64,000 nt of DNA from Coxiella endosymbiont of Dermacentor marginatus (lineage in GTDB: Bacteria > Pseudomonadota > Gammaproteobacteria > Coxiellales > Coxiellaceae): contig NZ_OU015521.1 in NCBI RefSeq assembly GCF_907164955.1, forward strand, positions 682,001-746,000. The letters run 5' to 3'. The translations under genes and the position numbers were made by a program. The notes under the pieces were generated by a model, which saw nothing but the letters and a program-made list of their open reading frames with translations, searched no databases and had not been told where the DNA came from. Of the stretch, positions 39,435 to 47,750 are shown piece after piece (position 1 is the first letter of the stretch; each line of letters opens with the position of its first letter).

Positions 39435-40322
39435 ATGATTGATAAAAACGCAAAAATTTGTAACTTTTTGAAAAAATTATTAAATTTTTCATTATTCGGC
39501 TTAATCATCTTAAGTACGATTACTTTGGTAGGTTGCCGCGCAATGATGACTGGCATTCTGAATCCTAAAGGGATTATTACCTATGAAGAAAAGCAGTTAC
39601 TTTTTGATTCGCTCGCTTTAATGTTAGTCGTAATAATACCGGTTTTTATCATGAGCTTTACTTTTATCATTCGCTATCATGAAAGCCATAAGACCTCAGA
39701 TTACCAACCAAATTGGGGTCATAGCATCTTTCTAGAAACGATTTGGTGGAGTATTCCACTGATCATTATCTTCGTTCTTGGCATTATGACTTGGACGATG
39801 AGTCACAAATTAGATCCTTATCACCCTATAGGGGGTAAATGGGCAGAAAGACCAATGGTAATACAAGCAATAGCTTTACCTTGGAAATGGCTCTTTATTT
39901 ATCCGGAACAAGATATTGCTACGCTAAACTACTTAGAAATTGCTAAAGGGCAACAAGTGAAATTTATGTTCACTAATGATAATGTTCCAATGAGTGCTTT
40001 CTTTATTCCACAATTAGGAAGTCAAATGTATACTATGGCGGGTATGAGGACGAAATTACATTTAATTGCTTCAAAAGAAGGTAGTTATAAAGGGTTTGAT
40101 AGCCAATATAATGGGAAGGGGTTTTCAGATATGTATTTCGATGTGAAAGTAGTAAAACCGAATGAATTGCAAAGTTGGTTTGATAAAGTTAAGCAGTCTG
40201 ATGAAAAATTAACACCTGCCGTGTATCAGAGGCTGATTCAACCTTCTATCAAAGTACCAGTACATTATTATTCTTCAGTAGTACCAAATTTGTTTTCACA
40301 GACTTGTTTAAAGTATCTGTAA
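39435..40322 (+). CDS. cyoA: Cytochrome bo3 quinol oxidase subunit II
   Basis: Subunit II of the proton-pumping quinol oxidase; quinol-type, so it lacks the CuA site. The 295 residues have a lipoprotein signal with lipobox LVGC (about 30-33), two transmembrane helices (about 48-72 and 90-110), the periplasmic cupredoxin fold and a final aromatic-rich tail. HKLDPYHPIGG and ALPWKWLFIYPEQDIATLN are typical of CyoA. ATG 39423 and 39435 are both in frame; the second has GGAAG at a suitable distance. It is first of cyoABCD, with an 81-bp gap to cyoB. Confidence 0.95.
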   Translation: MIDKNAKICNFLKKLLNFSLFGLIILSTITLVGCRAMMTGILNPKGIITYEEKQLLFDSLALMLVVIIPVFIMSFTFIIRYHESHKTSDYQPNWGHSIFLETIWWSIPLIIIFVLGIMTWTMSHKLDPYHPIGGKWAERPMVIQAIALPWKWLFIYPEQDIATLNYLEIAKGQQVKFMFTNDNVPMSAFFIPQLGSQMYTMAGMRTKLHLIASKEGSYKGFDSQYNGKGFSDMYFDVKVVKPNELQSWFDKVKQSDEKLTPAVYQRLIQPSIKVPVHYYSSVVPNLFSQTCLKYL

Positions 40323-40403
40323 GCAAACGGAATGCGCTTACGCAAGAAAACATAAGTGTGATCCCCTTTTAATTTTAAATTTTTAATAATAAAAGGATTA
40401 GAA

Positions 40404-42413
40404 ATGTTAAGAGAACTTTTTTTAGGTAAATTAACACTCGATGCTATCCATCTTCATTCCCCAATTATTATGGGTGCTGATGTTTTCATGGCTGTAGTTT
40501 TTTTTGGGGTTATAGTATTCATTACCATTACTAGAAAATGGTCTTATATTTGGCATGAGTGGGTGACTTCAGTAGATCACAAAAAAATTGGTATCATGTA
40601 CGTTCTTTTGGCAGGGGTAATGCTGCTGCGAGGTTTTTCGGACGTTGTGTTGATGCGTTTGCAACAAGCTGTCGCAGCAGGCGCGAATATAGGTTTCTTA
40701 CCTCCTGAGCATTATAATCAAATTTTTACAGCCCACGGTGTTATTATGATTTTCTTTGTAGCCATGCCATTAGTGTTTGGCTTGGCTAATATTGTTTTAC
40801 CATTGCAAATTGGTGCCCGAGACGTCGCTTTTCCTTATCTTAATTCCCTCAGCTTTTGGATGACTTTTTTTGGAGCGATGTTATGTAACATTTCTCTTGT
40901 TATAGGTGATTTTGCAGCAACAGGTTGGTTGGCTTACCCCCCGCTTTCTGAATTATATTATAGCCCAACAGTAGGAGTGGACTATTTTATCTGGTTATTA
41001 CAAATTGCAGGAGTAGGAAGTCTGCTAGCAAGTATCAATTTCATCGTCACTGTGTTTAAGATGCGCGCTCCAGGCATGACTTTCATGAAAATGCCTATCT
41101 TCGTTTGGACGATATTCAGTTCAATGATTTTAGTTGCCCTTGCATTTCCAATTTTAACAGTTAGCTTGTTTTTATTAATGCTTGATCGACTTTTAGGAAT
41201 GCACTTTTTTAGCCAGTACGCCGGTGGGAATATGATGATGTACATCAATTTAATTTGGGCTTGGGGGCACCCAGAAGTTTACATCTTGATTTTACCTGCT
41301 TTTGGTGTGTTTTCAGAAGTTGTAGCTACATTTAGTCAGAAGAAATTATTTGGTTATATGACGATGGTATATGCTACTCTTGTTATTACCTTGTTATCTT
41401 TTATTGTTTGGGTACATCACTTTTTTACTATGGGTAGCGGAGGGGATGTGAATGCTATTTTTGGGATTGCGACAATGATTATCGCTATACCTACTGGGGT
41501 AAAGATTTTTAATTGGCTCTTTACTATGTACAAAGGTAAAATCATCATGCGCACTCCTATGCTTTGGGTATGCGCTTTCTTTATTACTTTTTCTATTGGA
41601 GGAATTACAGGTGTGTTAATGGCTGTGCCGCCCATTGATTTTCAGGTGCATAATAGTCTGTTTTTAGTCGCGCATTTTCATAATGTGATCATTGGTGGTG
41701 TTCTTTTTGGATTTTTCTCCGGATTAATTTACTGGTTCCCGAAAGCTTTTGGTTTTCAACTTGATGAGCGCTTAGGTAAATGGTCTTTTGTTTTTTGGGT
41801 AGTAGGTTTCTATGCTGCATTTATGCCTCTTTATCTCTTAGGACTAATGGGGGTGATGCGCCGGCTTAATCATTATGTGGATGTTACTTTACAACCTTAT
41901 TTCTTAGTTGCAGCTAGTGGAGCTGCATTAATTATGATTGGTATCCTACTACAAATTACTCAAGTTATCGTAAGCATCAAGAATCGTCATAAATTACGTG
42001 ATAATACTGGGGACCCATGGAATGGTCGAACTTTAGAATGGTCTGTGGCCTCACCGGCGCCTTTTTATAATTTTGCTTTTATCCCGAAAGTGAAAGAAAG
42101 GGATCAATTCTGGATTGATAAACAAAGAGCGAAAAAACGAGGCCATTGTTGGTGGGCTGCTAATCCAAAAGATATGCAATATAGAGATATTCATATGCCA
42201 AAAAATACTTCGGCCGGTTTTTTTATTGCTATGTTTTCTGGAGTTTTTGGATTTGCCATTATTTGGAAAATGTGGATCCCTGCTATTATCGGATTAATTG
42301 GTGTGATTGCTATAATAATTGCTCGGACTTTCAGTAGGGATATCAATTATTATGTTAAGGCTGAAACAGTAAAGAAAACTGAATTACGTCATTATGAGGA
42401 AGCATTATCATGA
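40404..42413 (+). CDS. cyoB: Cytochrome bo3 quinol oxidase subunit I
   Basis: Catalytic subunit with heme b, heme o3 and CuB. The 669 residues show the expected ligands: [10 protein letters not shown] (low-spin heme His), [13 protein letters not shown] (CuB His and the cross-linked Tyr), WVHHFFTMG (two CuB His) and [12 protein letters not shown] (heme o3 and heme b His). It has 15 predicted helices and family length. AAAGGATTAGAA precedes the ATG. The TGA overlaps the cyoC ATG (ATGA). No key residue is lost, so aerobic respiration is retained. Confidence 0.97.
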   Translation: MLRELFLGKLTLDAIHLHSPIIMGADVFMAVVFFGVIVFITITRKWSYIWHEWVTSVDHKKIGIMYVLLAGVMLLRGFSDVVLMRLQQAVAAGANIGFLPPEHYNQIFTAHGVIMIFFVAMPLVFGLANIVLPLQIGARDVAFPYLNSLSFWMTFFGAMLCNISLVIGDFAATGWLAYPPLSELYYSPTVGVDYFIWLLQIAGVGSLLASINFIVTVFKMRAPGMTFMKMPIFVWTIFSSMILVALAFPILTVSLFLLMLDRLLGMHFFSQYAGGNMMMYINLIWAWGHPEVYILILPAFGVFSEVVATFSQKKLFGYMTMVYATLVITLLSFIVWVHHFFTMGSGGDVNAIFGIATMIIAIPTGVKIFNWLFTMYKGKIIMRTPMLWVCAFFITFSIGGITGVLMAVPPIDFQVHNSLFLVAHFHNVIIGGVLFGFFSGLIYWFPKAFGFQLDERLGKWSFVFWVVGFYAAFMPLYLLGLMGVMRRLNHYVDVTLQPYFLVAASGAALIMIGILLQITQVIVSIKNRHKLRDNTGDPWNGRTLEWSVASPAPFYNFAFIPKVKERDQFWIDKQRAKKRGHCWWAANPKDMQYRDIHMPKNTSAGFFIAMFSGVFGFAIIWKMWIPAIIGLIGVIAIIIARTFSRDINYYVKAETVKKTELRHYEEALS

Positions 42414-43012
42414 ATGCGCACGCGTTGACTACCTACAACAATCATCATAATTCAGACGCAATGGATATTTTTGGTTTCTGGCTTTACATCATGACTGACT
42501 GTATTTTATTTGCTTCGTTATTTTCTACCTTTTTGGTATTACACCATCCAGGAGCAGTAGGTCCTCCATTAAAACCATTAATTAATTTGCCTTATGTTTT
42601 GATTGAAACCCTATTTTTATTGATGAGTAACTTTACTTATTGTCTATCTATAATATTTGGAATTAATAAAAATGAATTACCTATTGTCATATTCTGGTTA
42701 ATATTAACTTTTATGTTGGGTGCTGGATTTATTATTATGGAAACGAGAGAATTTATCCATTTAAGTATTGAAGGCTATACTTGGAATTTGAGCGGTGCAG
42801 CTTCCGCTTTTTTTACTCTTGTAGGAACACACGGTTTACACGTAATTGTAGGCTTGTTGTGGATATTAATCATGATTATTCAATTGTCAATTTTTAAAAT
42901 TAACCAAGACGTATCAAGACGAATGGTTTATCTCGGTTTGTTTTGGAATTTCTTGGATATTGTTTGGATTTTTCTCTTCACGATCGTCTATTTAATGGGA
43001 GTTATCTTATGA
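42410..43012 (+). CDS. cyoC: Cytochrome bo3 quinol oxidase subunit III
   Basis: Five-helix subunit III that stabilises the oxidase. The 200 residues show [21 protein letters not shown] at the start, an ETxxLL-like second helix, [14 protein letters not shown] and [18 protein letters not shown] at the end, all typical of CyoC. It overlaps cyoB and cyoD by four bases each, indicating tight coupling. Confidence 0.96.
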   Translation: MNAHALTTYNNHHNSDAMDIFGFWLYIMTDCILFASLFSTFLVLHHPGAVGPPLKPLINLPYVLIETLFLLMSNFTYCLSIIFGINKNELPIVIFWLILTFMLGAGFIIMETREFIHLSIEGYTWNLSGAASAFFTLVGTHGLHVIVGLLWILIMIIQLSIFKINQDVSRRMVYLGLFWNFLDIVWIFLFTIVYLMGVIL

Positions 43013-43353
43013 GTGAAACACTCTGTGAACAGATGATATATGACACTAATAAGAAAAAGTTAGGGATTTATGTAATTGGAATGATCTTATGCCTTATTCT
43101 TACTTTAATTTCATTTATGACAGTGCTGGTAATGTATACGCTGTTTTCTAAAACAGCGATGTTAGCTATTATCTTTGTATCCGCTTCTATTCAATTTATG
43201 GTTCAGGTTATCTTCTTTTTACAATTAAATGCGAAAAACGAACAAAGCAGAATGAATTTAATATCTTTTGCATTTACCACAGTGATATTAATCGTATTAG
43301 TTGGATGTTCTTTATGGATTTTATGGAGCTTACATTATCGAATGATGAACTAA
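43009..43353 (+). CDS. cyoD: Cytochrome bo3 quinol oxidase subunit IV
   Basis: Small three-helix subunit that assists CuB binding and assembly. The 114 residues begin [19 protein letters not shown], with helices at about 20-42, 50-70 and 83-105, and the FFLQLNAKNEQSR loop is typical. A longer frame starts at 42943 inside cyoC, but the ATGA overlap at 43009 is the natural start. In many operons cyoE (heme O synthase) follows; here tRNA-Arg follows and cyoE is absent from the window. Confidence 0.94.
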   Translation: MSETLCEQMIYDTNKKKLGIYVIGMILCLILTLISFMTVLVMYTLFSKTAMLAIIFVSASIQFMVQVIFFLQLNAKNEQSRMNLISFAFTTVILIVLVGCSLWILWSLHYRMMN

Positions 43354-43458
43354 AATTATAATCTGCAACGAAGATGTACCTCAGGCTAGGTTAAGCTTTG
43401 GGTACTATAGCACTTGTGGTAAGATAAGATTGGTTATTATTCCTAGGGACTGAATTAC

Positions 43459-43532
43459 GCGCCCGTAGCTCAGTTGGATAGAGTACCTGGCTACGAACCA
43501 GGCGGTCGGCGGTTCGAATCCGTCCGGGCGCA
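43459..43532 (+). tRNA. tRNA-Arg (anticodon ACG)
   Basis: Cloverleaf with acceptor GCGCCCG/CGGGCGC, D arm GCTC...GAGT, anticodon stem CTGG/CCAG-type with loop CTACGAA (ACG, decoded as ICG after deamination) and T loop TTCGAAT. Discriminator A; no encoded CCA (CAT follows). The T stem has one G-T pair. The body is nearly identical to the tRNA-Arg at 45374. Confidence 0.96.
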
Positions 43533-43673
43533 CATAAATATCAATAAGTTAAAAATAAGTACACTCCCTGTTTATTCCCAAAATTAACTAGCTACTCAGC
43601 TGTTTATTACAAGCTTCTATTGAAACAAGCACAAATGACTCTAAATTCTCTAAATTAAGATGTATAGATTTTA

Positions 43674-43706
43674 TGAACGAAGCGAGGTAATTTCTCGCTT
43701 CGTTCA
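43674..43706 (-). terminator. Hairpin downstream of the RRM protein gene
   Basis: Perfect 13-bp stem TGAACGAAGCGAG / CTCGCTTCGTTCA with a 7-base loop, 10 bases after the RRM gene stop on the minus strand. The stem is GC-rich for this genome. The tail on the minus strand is ATAAAATC, not a clean T-run, so it may stabilise the 3' end as much as terminate. Confidence 0.65.
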
Positions 43707-43715
43707 CAGTGATAA

Positions 43716-44036
43716 TTAGAATCGAGCTCGTCGGCTTCCTCCACTACCACTAAAGCTTTCTCTTCGACGACCACCGTCGCTGTTATTATCCCGTGCAATG
43801 TTGACTCGGATTTTACGACCTTGTAGTTCAAGACCGTTGGCAACCAAGGCAGCTTGTGCTCCATTTTGATTCGTATAGGTGATAAAAGCGAATCCTTTAG
43901 AACGACCTGTTTCGCGGTCCGTAATTAATCTGGTTTCTTCGATATCACCATATTGTCCAAAAAAGGATTGAAGATCATCAGTTGTCACATCGTATGACAA
44001 GCTTCCCACATAGACTTTATTTTGACTCATCGTCAT
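43716..44036 (-). CDS. RNA-binding protein with one RRM domain (cold-shock Rbp type)
   Basis: A 104-106 residue protein with one RRM: RNP2 VYVGSL (about 8-13), RNP1 KGFAFITY (about 48-55), then a short Gly/Ser/Arg-rich tail (GGRRRESFSGSGGSRRARF). This is the layout of bacterial glycine-rich RNA-binding proteins of the Rbp family, often cold- or stress-induced. The starts ATGACG and ATGAGT are 6 bases apart; GAAGGA upstream fits either. It is flanked by two tRNA-Arg genes and followed by a strong hairpin. The mRNA targets are unknown. Confidence 0.92.
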   Translation of the reverse strand: MTMSQNKVYVGSLSYDVTTDDLQSFFGQYGDIEETRLITDRETGRSKGFAFITYTNQNGAQAALVANGLELQGRKIRVNIARDNNSDGGRRRESFSGSGGSRRARF

Positions 44037-44783
44037 TTTTCCTTCGGTTATAGAAATAGAAACGCTTCTGCAAGAATGTTAGAAGCTTATCACATAAAGA
44101 GAAGCTCAAACAAATCTAAACTCAGCTTTAGTATTGTATAACATAATCTTAAAAAAAGATATGAATATCGTGTTCTTAAAATATTTCTTATTAAGAATCG
44201 ATCATATTTTAATGGAAATTTAAGGTAGATTAGATCTAATTAGAAGCAATTATTTATTTAGATTTATCAAAAGAGGCTAGAGCGTTTAAGAGTTATTTTC
44301 TTGATCGAGACTTAGTGTGCACACCGTTTATTTTAAGGTAGAGGGATAATAGACATATTGGACTCTATAATATTCAGCATTAACTGTGCGTTAAAATGTC
44401 AGAAGTTTGAAGTTAGGAACTTTGTTTAAGGATTACAAAAGGATCACGATAAACATATTATAGAATGGCCTGATGATAGAAGGATTTGATGGTATGCCAG
44501 CGCACCCGCACAGCGTTTTAACTCAAACAAGCCCGCCTCACCCGATTAAGGCATACATTTATCTTTTGGAACATCGTACAAATGTACGAACAGCAAATTT
44601 TGCCCGTCAAGTGATTTTACATGATTTATGTTTTACATGATTTATGTTTGGATAAAAATGAGGTCAGAAAATTCTAACCTCAAATATTCCACAAATATTT
44701 CTTATAAAAATAAGAAACGCAATCAACCCTTTAATTATCTTCAATTGAGAGGAAGAGGGTAAAGTAAAATCTCTTAATTGCTT
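44037..44783. other. 747-bp region between the RRM and hsp20 genes
   Basis: Mostly stop-riddled. It includes a small G+C-richer open frame (44494-44640) ending in a 16-bp tandem repeat, and a small stem TTTCTTAT/ATAAGAAA (44698-44716) close to the hsp20 stop that may end its transcript. Confidence 0.55.
44494..44640 (+). CDS. Possible 48-codon small ORF of unknown function
   Basis: ATG to TGA with AAGGA about 9 bases upstream. It begins MPAHPHSVLTQTSPPHPIK and continues with a charged, helix-like stretch (YLLEHRTNVRTANFARQV). Its base composition is richer in G+C than the surrounding DNA, and it uses GCG, CCG and CGC-type codons that are rare nearby. It could be the remains of a larger gene, a foreign insertion or a real small protein; I cannot tell. 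The last codons fall in a duplicated ttttacatgatttatg unit (about 44615-44647). Confidence 0.25.
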   Translation: MPAHPHSVLTQTSPPHPIKAYIYLLEHRTNVRTANFARQVILHDLCFT

Positions 44784-45245
44784 TTACTCACTATCCTCTT
44801 CTTCAATGCGTATCTTTTGACTTCCAGGACGCTCTACTTTAGGAATAGTAATTTCCAATACACCATGCTTGCTTTTTGCCTTAATTTTTTCAGGGTTGAC
44901 GGATTCTGGAAGACTAAAGCGACGCATAAACGTACCTTTACTACGTTCAACTCTTAAAAAATCCTCTTTCTTCTCTTCGGTCTTGGTTTCTTTTTCTCCT
45001 TTTATTGTCAAGACATTATTTTCCATTGAAATTTCAATCTCTTTAGGGTTCACACCTGGGATATCCGCGCGGATTGCATAATGGTTATCCACATCTTTAA
45101 TATCAATTCGGGGAGACCATTCTGCTAAAAAAGCGTCCCATAGCTCATTTTCTGTGGACCATCCAAAAGGTTCAAATAAATGATTAATATCTTGCTGCAA
45201 ATGACTTAAAAGGCTACGTGGATATTTTTGGATATTTTTTGCCAT
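44784..45245 (-). CDS. Small heat shock protein, Hsp20/alpha-crystallin family
   Basis: ATP-independent chaperone that holds unfolding proteins. The 153 residues have a short N-terminal arm, the alpha-crystallin domain (about 45-140: PRIDIKDVDNHYAIRADIPG, NNVLTIKGE, RSKGTFMRRFSLPE, KHGVLEITIPK) and a C-terminal tail with an I-x-I motif (KIRIEE). The frame extends upstream to 45323, but AGGAGAT 7 bases before ATG 45245 gives the family-like start MAKNIQKYP. A sigma-32-like promoter lies upstream. It is retained although the cbpA co-chaperone in this window is decayed. Confidence 0.94.
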   Translation of the reverse strand: MAKNIQKYPRSLLSHLQQDINHLFEPFGWSTENELWDAFLAEWSPRIDIKDVDNHYAIRADIPGVNPKEIEISMENNVLTIKGEKETKTEEKKEDFLRVERSKGTFMRRFSLPESVNPEKIKAKSKHGVLEITIPKVERPGSQKIRIEEEDSE

Positions 45246-45289
45246 GATTAATCTCCTGTTAATGTTTATTCCAAGCATACCTATGTATA

Positions 45290-45318
45290 GTATAGGGTTT
45301 AAAAGTTTAAATTTCAAG
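45290..45318 (-). promoter_or_regulatory. Sigma-32 (heat-shock) type promoter of hsp20
   Basis: On the minus strand CTTGAAA (45318-45312), a 14-base spacer and CCCTATAC (45297-45290) match the heat-shock consensus CTTGAAA-N11-16-CCCCATnT with a perfect -35. The start would be near 45283, 38 bases before the hsp20 ATG. An overlapping TATACT could also serve sigma-70. Confidence 0.7.
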
Positions 45319-45373
45319 ATCATACTTTTTCACACCTCTTCTTAAGAAGTTGTGATAAGATACTACCTCCCAA

Positions 45374-45447
45374 GCGCCCGTAGCTCAGTTGGATAGAGTA
45401 ACCGGCTTCGAACCGGTTGGTCGGGGGTTCGAATCCCTCCGGGCGCG
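45374..45447 (+). tRNA. tRNA-Arg (anticodon TCG)
   Basis: Acceptor GCGCCCG/CGGGCGC, anticodon stem ACCGG/CCGGT with loop CTTCGAA (TCG), T arm GGGGG-TTCGAAT-CCCTC with one G-T pair, discriminator G, no encoded CCA. The first 27 bases equal those of tRNA-Arg(ACG) at 43459, so the two are probably old duplicates. It is divergent from hsp20. Confidence 0.95.
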
Positions 45448-46157
45448 TGAAATTAATTGGGTTTTTCCTGTTTTTGAAGCATTTTTTAGGTTTCACAATA
45501 TCAGACCCATTAGTGTTGCTGTTCCTATTCTACAGCGGTCAAACTTGAGTAACAGAATGTAAAGGTTTTTCAAATTTCATTCTTTTTATATGACACTGAA
45601 ACGACATTCTTCATTTACTTACGATAGCTACTTCTATTTTTCCAAAACTAACACCCCACAAATAAGATGATTTATACTGCGCGTAGAAGTCATATTGTTA
45701 AGAATATTTGGTAGTTATCCTTTAATATATTTCGTTATTTTCTCCTGTTTTACCCCTTGTTTATTTCAATTTTTTATAACGGAGTACGTTCAGAATTTTT
45801 TCTTGAATGGTAGATGATTAAATGTAACAAAGAAACGAGTGTATAGATTTTTTCATGCAGTATATTGAAAGATTTAAAGTAACAAAATTACTGATCAATT
45901 GCTGCGTATACAAAATAAGTTTTAATGGCACAATAGCACCCCATAGGCAGTGAATTTTATGATACAGAGGTTATATCCAATTTCTTCAGACCTAAGATGA
46001 TAATTTTTTTAATTGATAATCTAAGTAATCACTTTATTTGAGTAATGAAATGCTTTTTGATTTTATATATCCACACCGTATTTTAATTTCTTGGTAAACG
46101 GTATAAGGGAGACCACTATCTTCTTAAGGTTTATGTTTTTCAGAAAGTTATGCATGA
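45448..46157. other. 710-bp decayed region between tRNA-Arg(TCG) and mnmA
   Basis: No open frame of note. In relatives hflD and purB often follow mnmA on its strand; I could not find convincing pieces of either. Confidence 0.55.
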
Positions 46158-47225
46158 TCACCTTTCAATAATACCCCCACCCAGACATTGATTTTCTAAA
46201 TAAAAAACTACAGATTGACCAGACGTTATTGCCCATTGCGGCTTTTCAAACTCTACTCGACATTGATCCGTCTCAAGTAGTGAAACGATACATGACTGAT
46301 CTTCTTGACGGTAACGCGTTTTAGCCTTACAGGTCAAAGGTAGTAAAGGTGGAGTACCTTGAATCCAATGCAAATTGGAACAAATGAGCTCTTTAGTGTA
46401 GAGTAAAGGATGATTGCGATCTTGACTAACAATTAGTGCATTACACTTAATATTTTTATCAATAACGTACCAAGGCTTTTCGTTACTATCAGAACGACCA
46501 CCGATATGAAGGCCTCTACGCTGTCCGCGAGTATAAAACATGACACCATGATGCTTACCGACAATCTTACCTTCGGGTGTTTTCATATTTCCTGGTTGTG
46601 CTAATAAAAATTCATTGAGAAATTCTTTAAATCTACGCTTACCAATAAAGCAAATGCCTGTGCTATCTTTTTTTGCGTGAGTAATTAAACCAGCATCTCT
46701 TGCTATTGCTCGAACGTCAGGCTTTTGATAATTACTTAATGGAAAAAGACTGTGAGCTAATTGATATTGATTGAGAAGATATAAAAAGTAAGTTTGATCT
46801 TTATTCTTGTCATGAGCCTTTAATAATTTAAAATAGCCATGTTCTTTTTGCAAACTCGCATAGTGTCCTGTAGCAAGAGAATCTGCACCCAGTTTTTTAG
46901 CGTATTCGAGTAGAGACTTGAATTTAATTTCTCGATTACACCAAACGTCGGGGTTAGGTGTTCGTCCCTTAATGAATTCATCTAAACAGTGTTGAAAAAC
47001 ATTACTCCAGTATTCTTTACTAAAATTAACCGTGTATAAAGGAATACCAATGTGATCCGCAACGGCTTTGGCATCGCTTAAATCTTGCTCAGCTGTACAA
47101 AACGGATCCTCTTTGTCAAATTCCCAATTTTGCATAAAGAGACCAAAGACTTTATATCCAGCTTTTTTCAAGATGAACGCAGCTACTGAAGAATCTACAC
47201 CACCCGAAAGACCTACGGCAATCAC
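46158..47225 (-). CDS. mnmA: tRNA-specific 2-thiouridylase MnmA
   Basis: Adds sulfur to U34 of tRNA-Lys, -Glu and -Gln, receiving it from IscS through the Tus relay or directly. The 355 residues show the PP-loop [12 protein letters not shown], the first catalytic cysteine in [12 protein letters not shown] and the second in [12 protein letters not shown], with TGHYA and the C-terminal RxRYRQ and [17 protein letters not shown]. The start is a GTG immediately after an in-frame TAG, and the N-terminus (MIAVGLSGG) is a few residues shorter than usual; the ribosome site is poor. The original start may have been lost. iscS is at 55621. Confidence 0.94.
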   Translation of the reverse strand: MIAVGLSGGVDSSVAAFILKKAGYKVFGLFMQNWEFDKEDPFCTAEQDLSDAKAVADHIGIPLYTVNFSKEYWSNVFQHCLDEFIKGRTPNPDVWCNREIKFKSLLEYAKKLGADSLATGHYASLQKEHGYFKLLKAHDKNKDQTYFLYLLNQYQLAHSLFPLSNYQKPDVRAIARDAGLITHAKKDSTGICFIGKRRFKEFLNEFLLAQPGNMKTPEGKIVGKHHGVMFYTRGQRRGLHIGGRSDSNEKPWYVIDKNIKCNALIVSQDRNHPLLYTKELICSNLHWIQGTPPLLPLTCKAKTRYRQEDQSCIVSLLETDQCRVEFEKPQWAITSGQSVVFYLENQCLGGGIIER

Positions 47226-47378
47226 CTAATCTCGTTCAAAATTAACATAGCATTAATGTAAAAGATAACAGAAAAAAGTCAAGAATACTTAGCTTGTAGT
47301 AAATTTGCGTCTTAACGTTGAAAACGGTACATTAGGCATTTCTAGCGAGTTCAGGTGCCTAAATCGCGAGGAGTAACT

Positions 47379-47732
47379 ATGAATTTTTTAAATCTATTAG
47401 ATATTGATACAGCTTATGCTACACCAGTTGTCGTCCAACAACCCCTACATCATGGAAATTTTTGGTCGATGTTATGGCTTCCACTCTTATTAGTTCTAAT
47501 CTTTTATCTTCTGTTAACAAGACCTCAGATTAAGCGAGCGAAAGAACATAGACAGTTATTGGAAAATATTTCTCTTGGAGATGAGATCATGACGACCGGT
47601 GGCATTGCAGGAACAATAACACGATTAAAAAATAATTTTATAGTGCTTGAAATAGCAAAAGGGACAGAAATTACTGTAAAAAAAGGATCGATTGCTTCAA
47701 TATTACCTAAAGGTACTATTAATTCGATTTAA
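47379..47732 (+). CDS. yajC: Sec translocon accessory protein YajC
   Basis: Small inner-membrane protein bound to SecDF. The 117 residues have a short N-terminal segment, one transmembrane helix (about 30-52, WLPLLLVLIFYLLL), then RPQIKRAKEH and a cytoplasmic domain with GDEIMTTGGIAGTI. The frame opens at GTG 47355, but GAGGAG 6 bases before ATG 47379 fixes the start. It heads yajC-secD-secF, 18 bases before the secD ATG. In other genomes tgt precedes it; here mnmA lies divergently upstream. Confidence 0.95.
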   Translation: MNFLNLLDIDTAYATPVVVQQPLHHGNFWSMLWLPLLLVLIFYLLLTRPQIKRAKEHRQLLENISLGDEIMTTGGIAGTITRLKNNFIVLEIAKGTEITVKKGSIASILPKGTINSI

Positions 47733-47750
47733 ATTTTGCTTAAGACAAGC

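Noticed and set aside
42115-42297. Plus-strand 60-codon frame inside cyoB
   Set aside because: Lies wholly within the conserved cyoB frame and shows no independent start signal.
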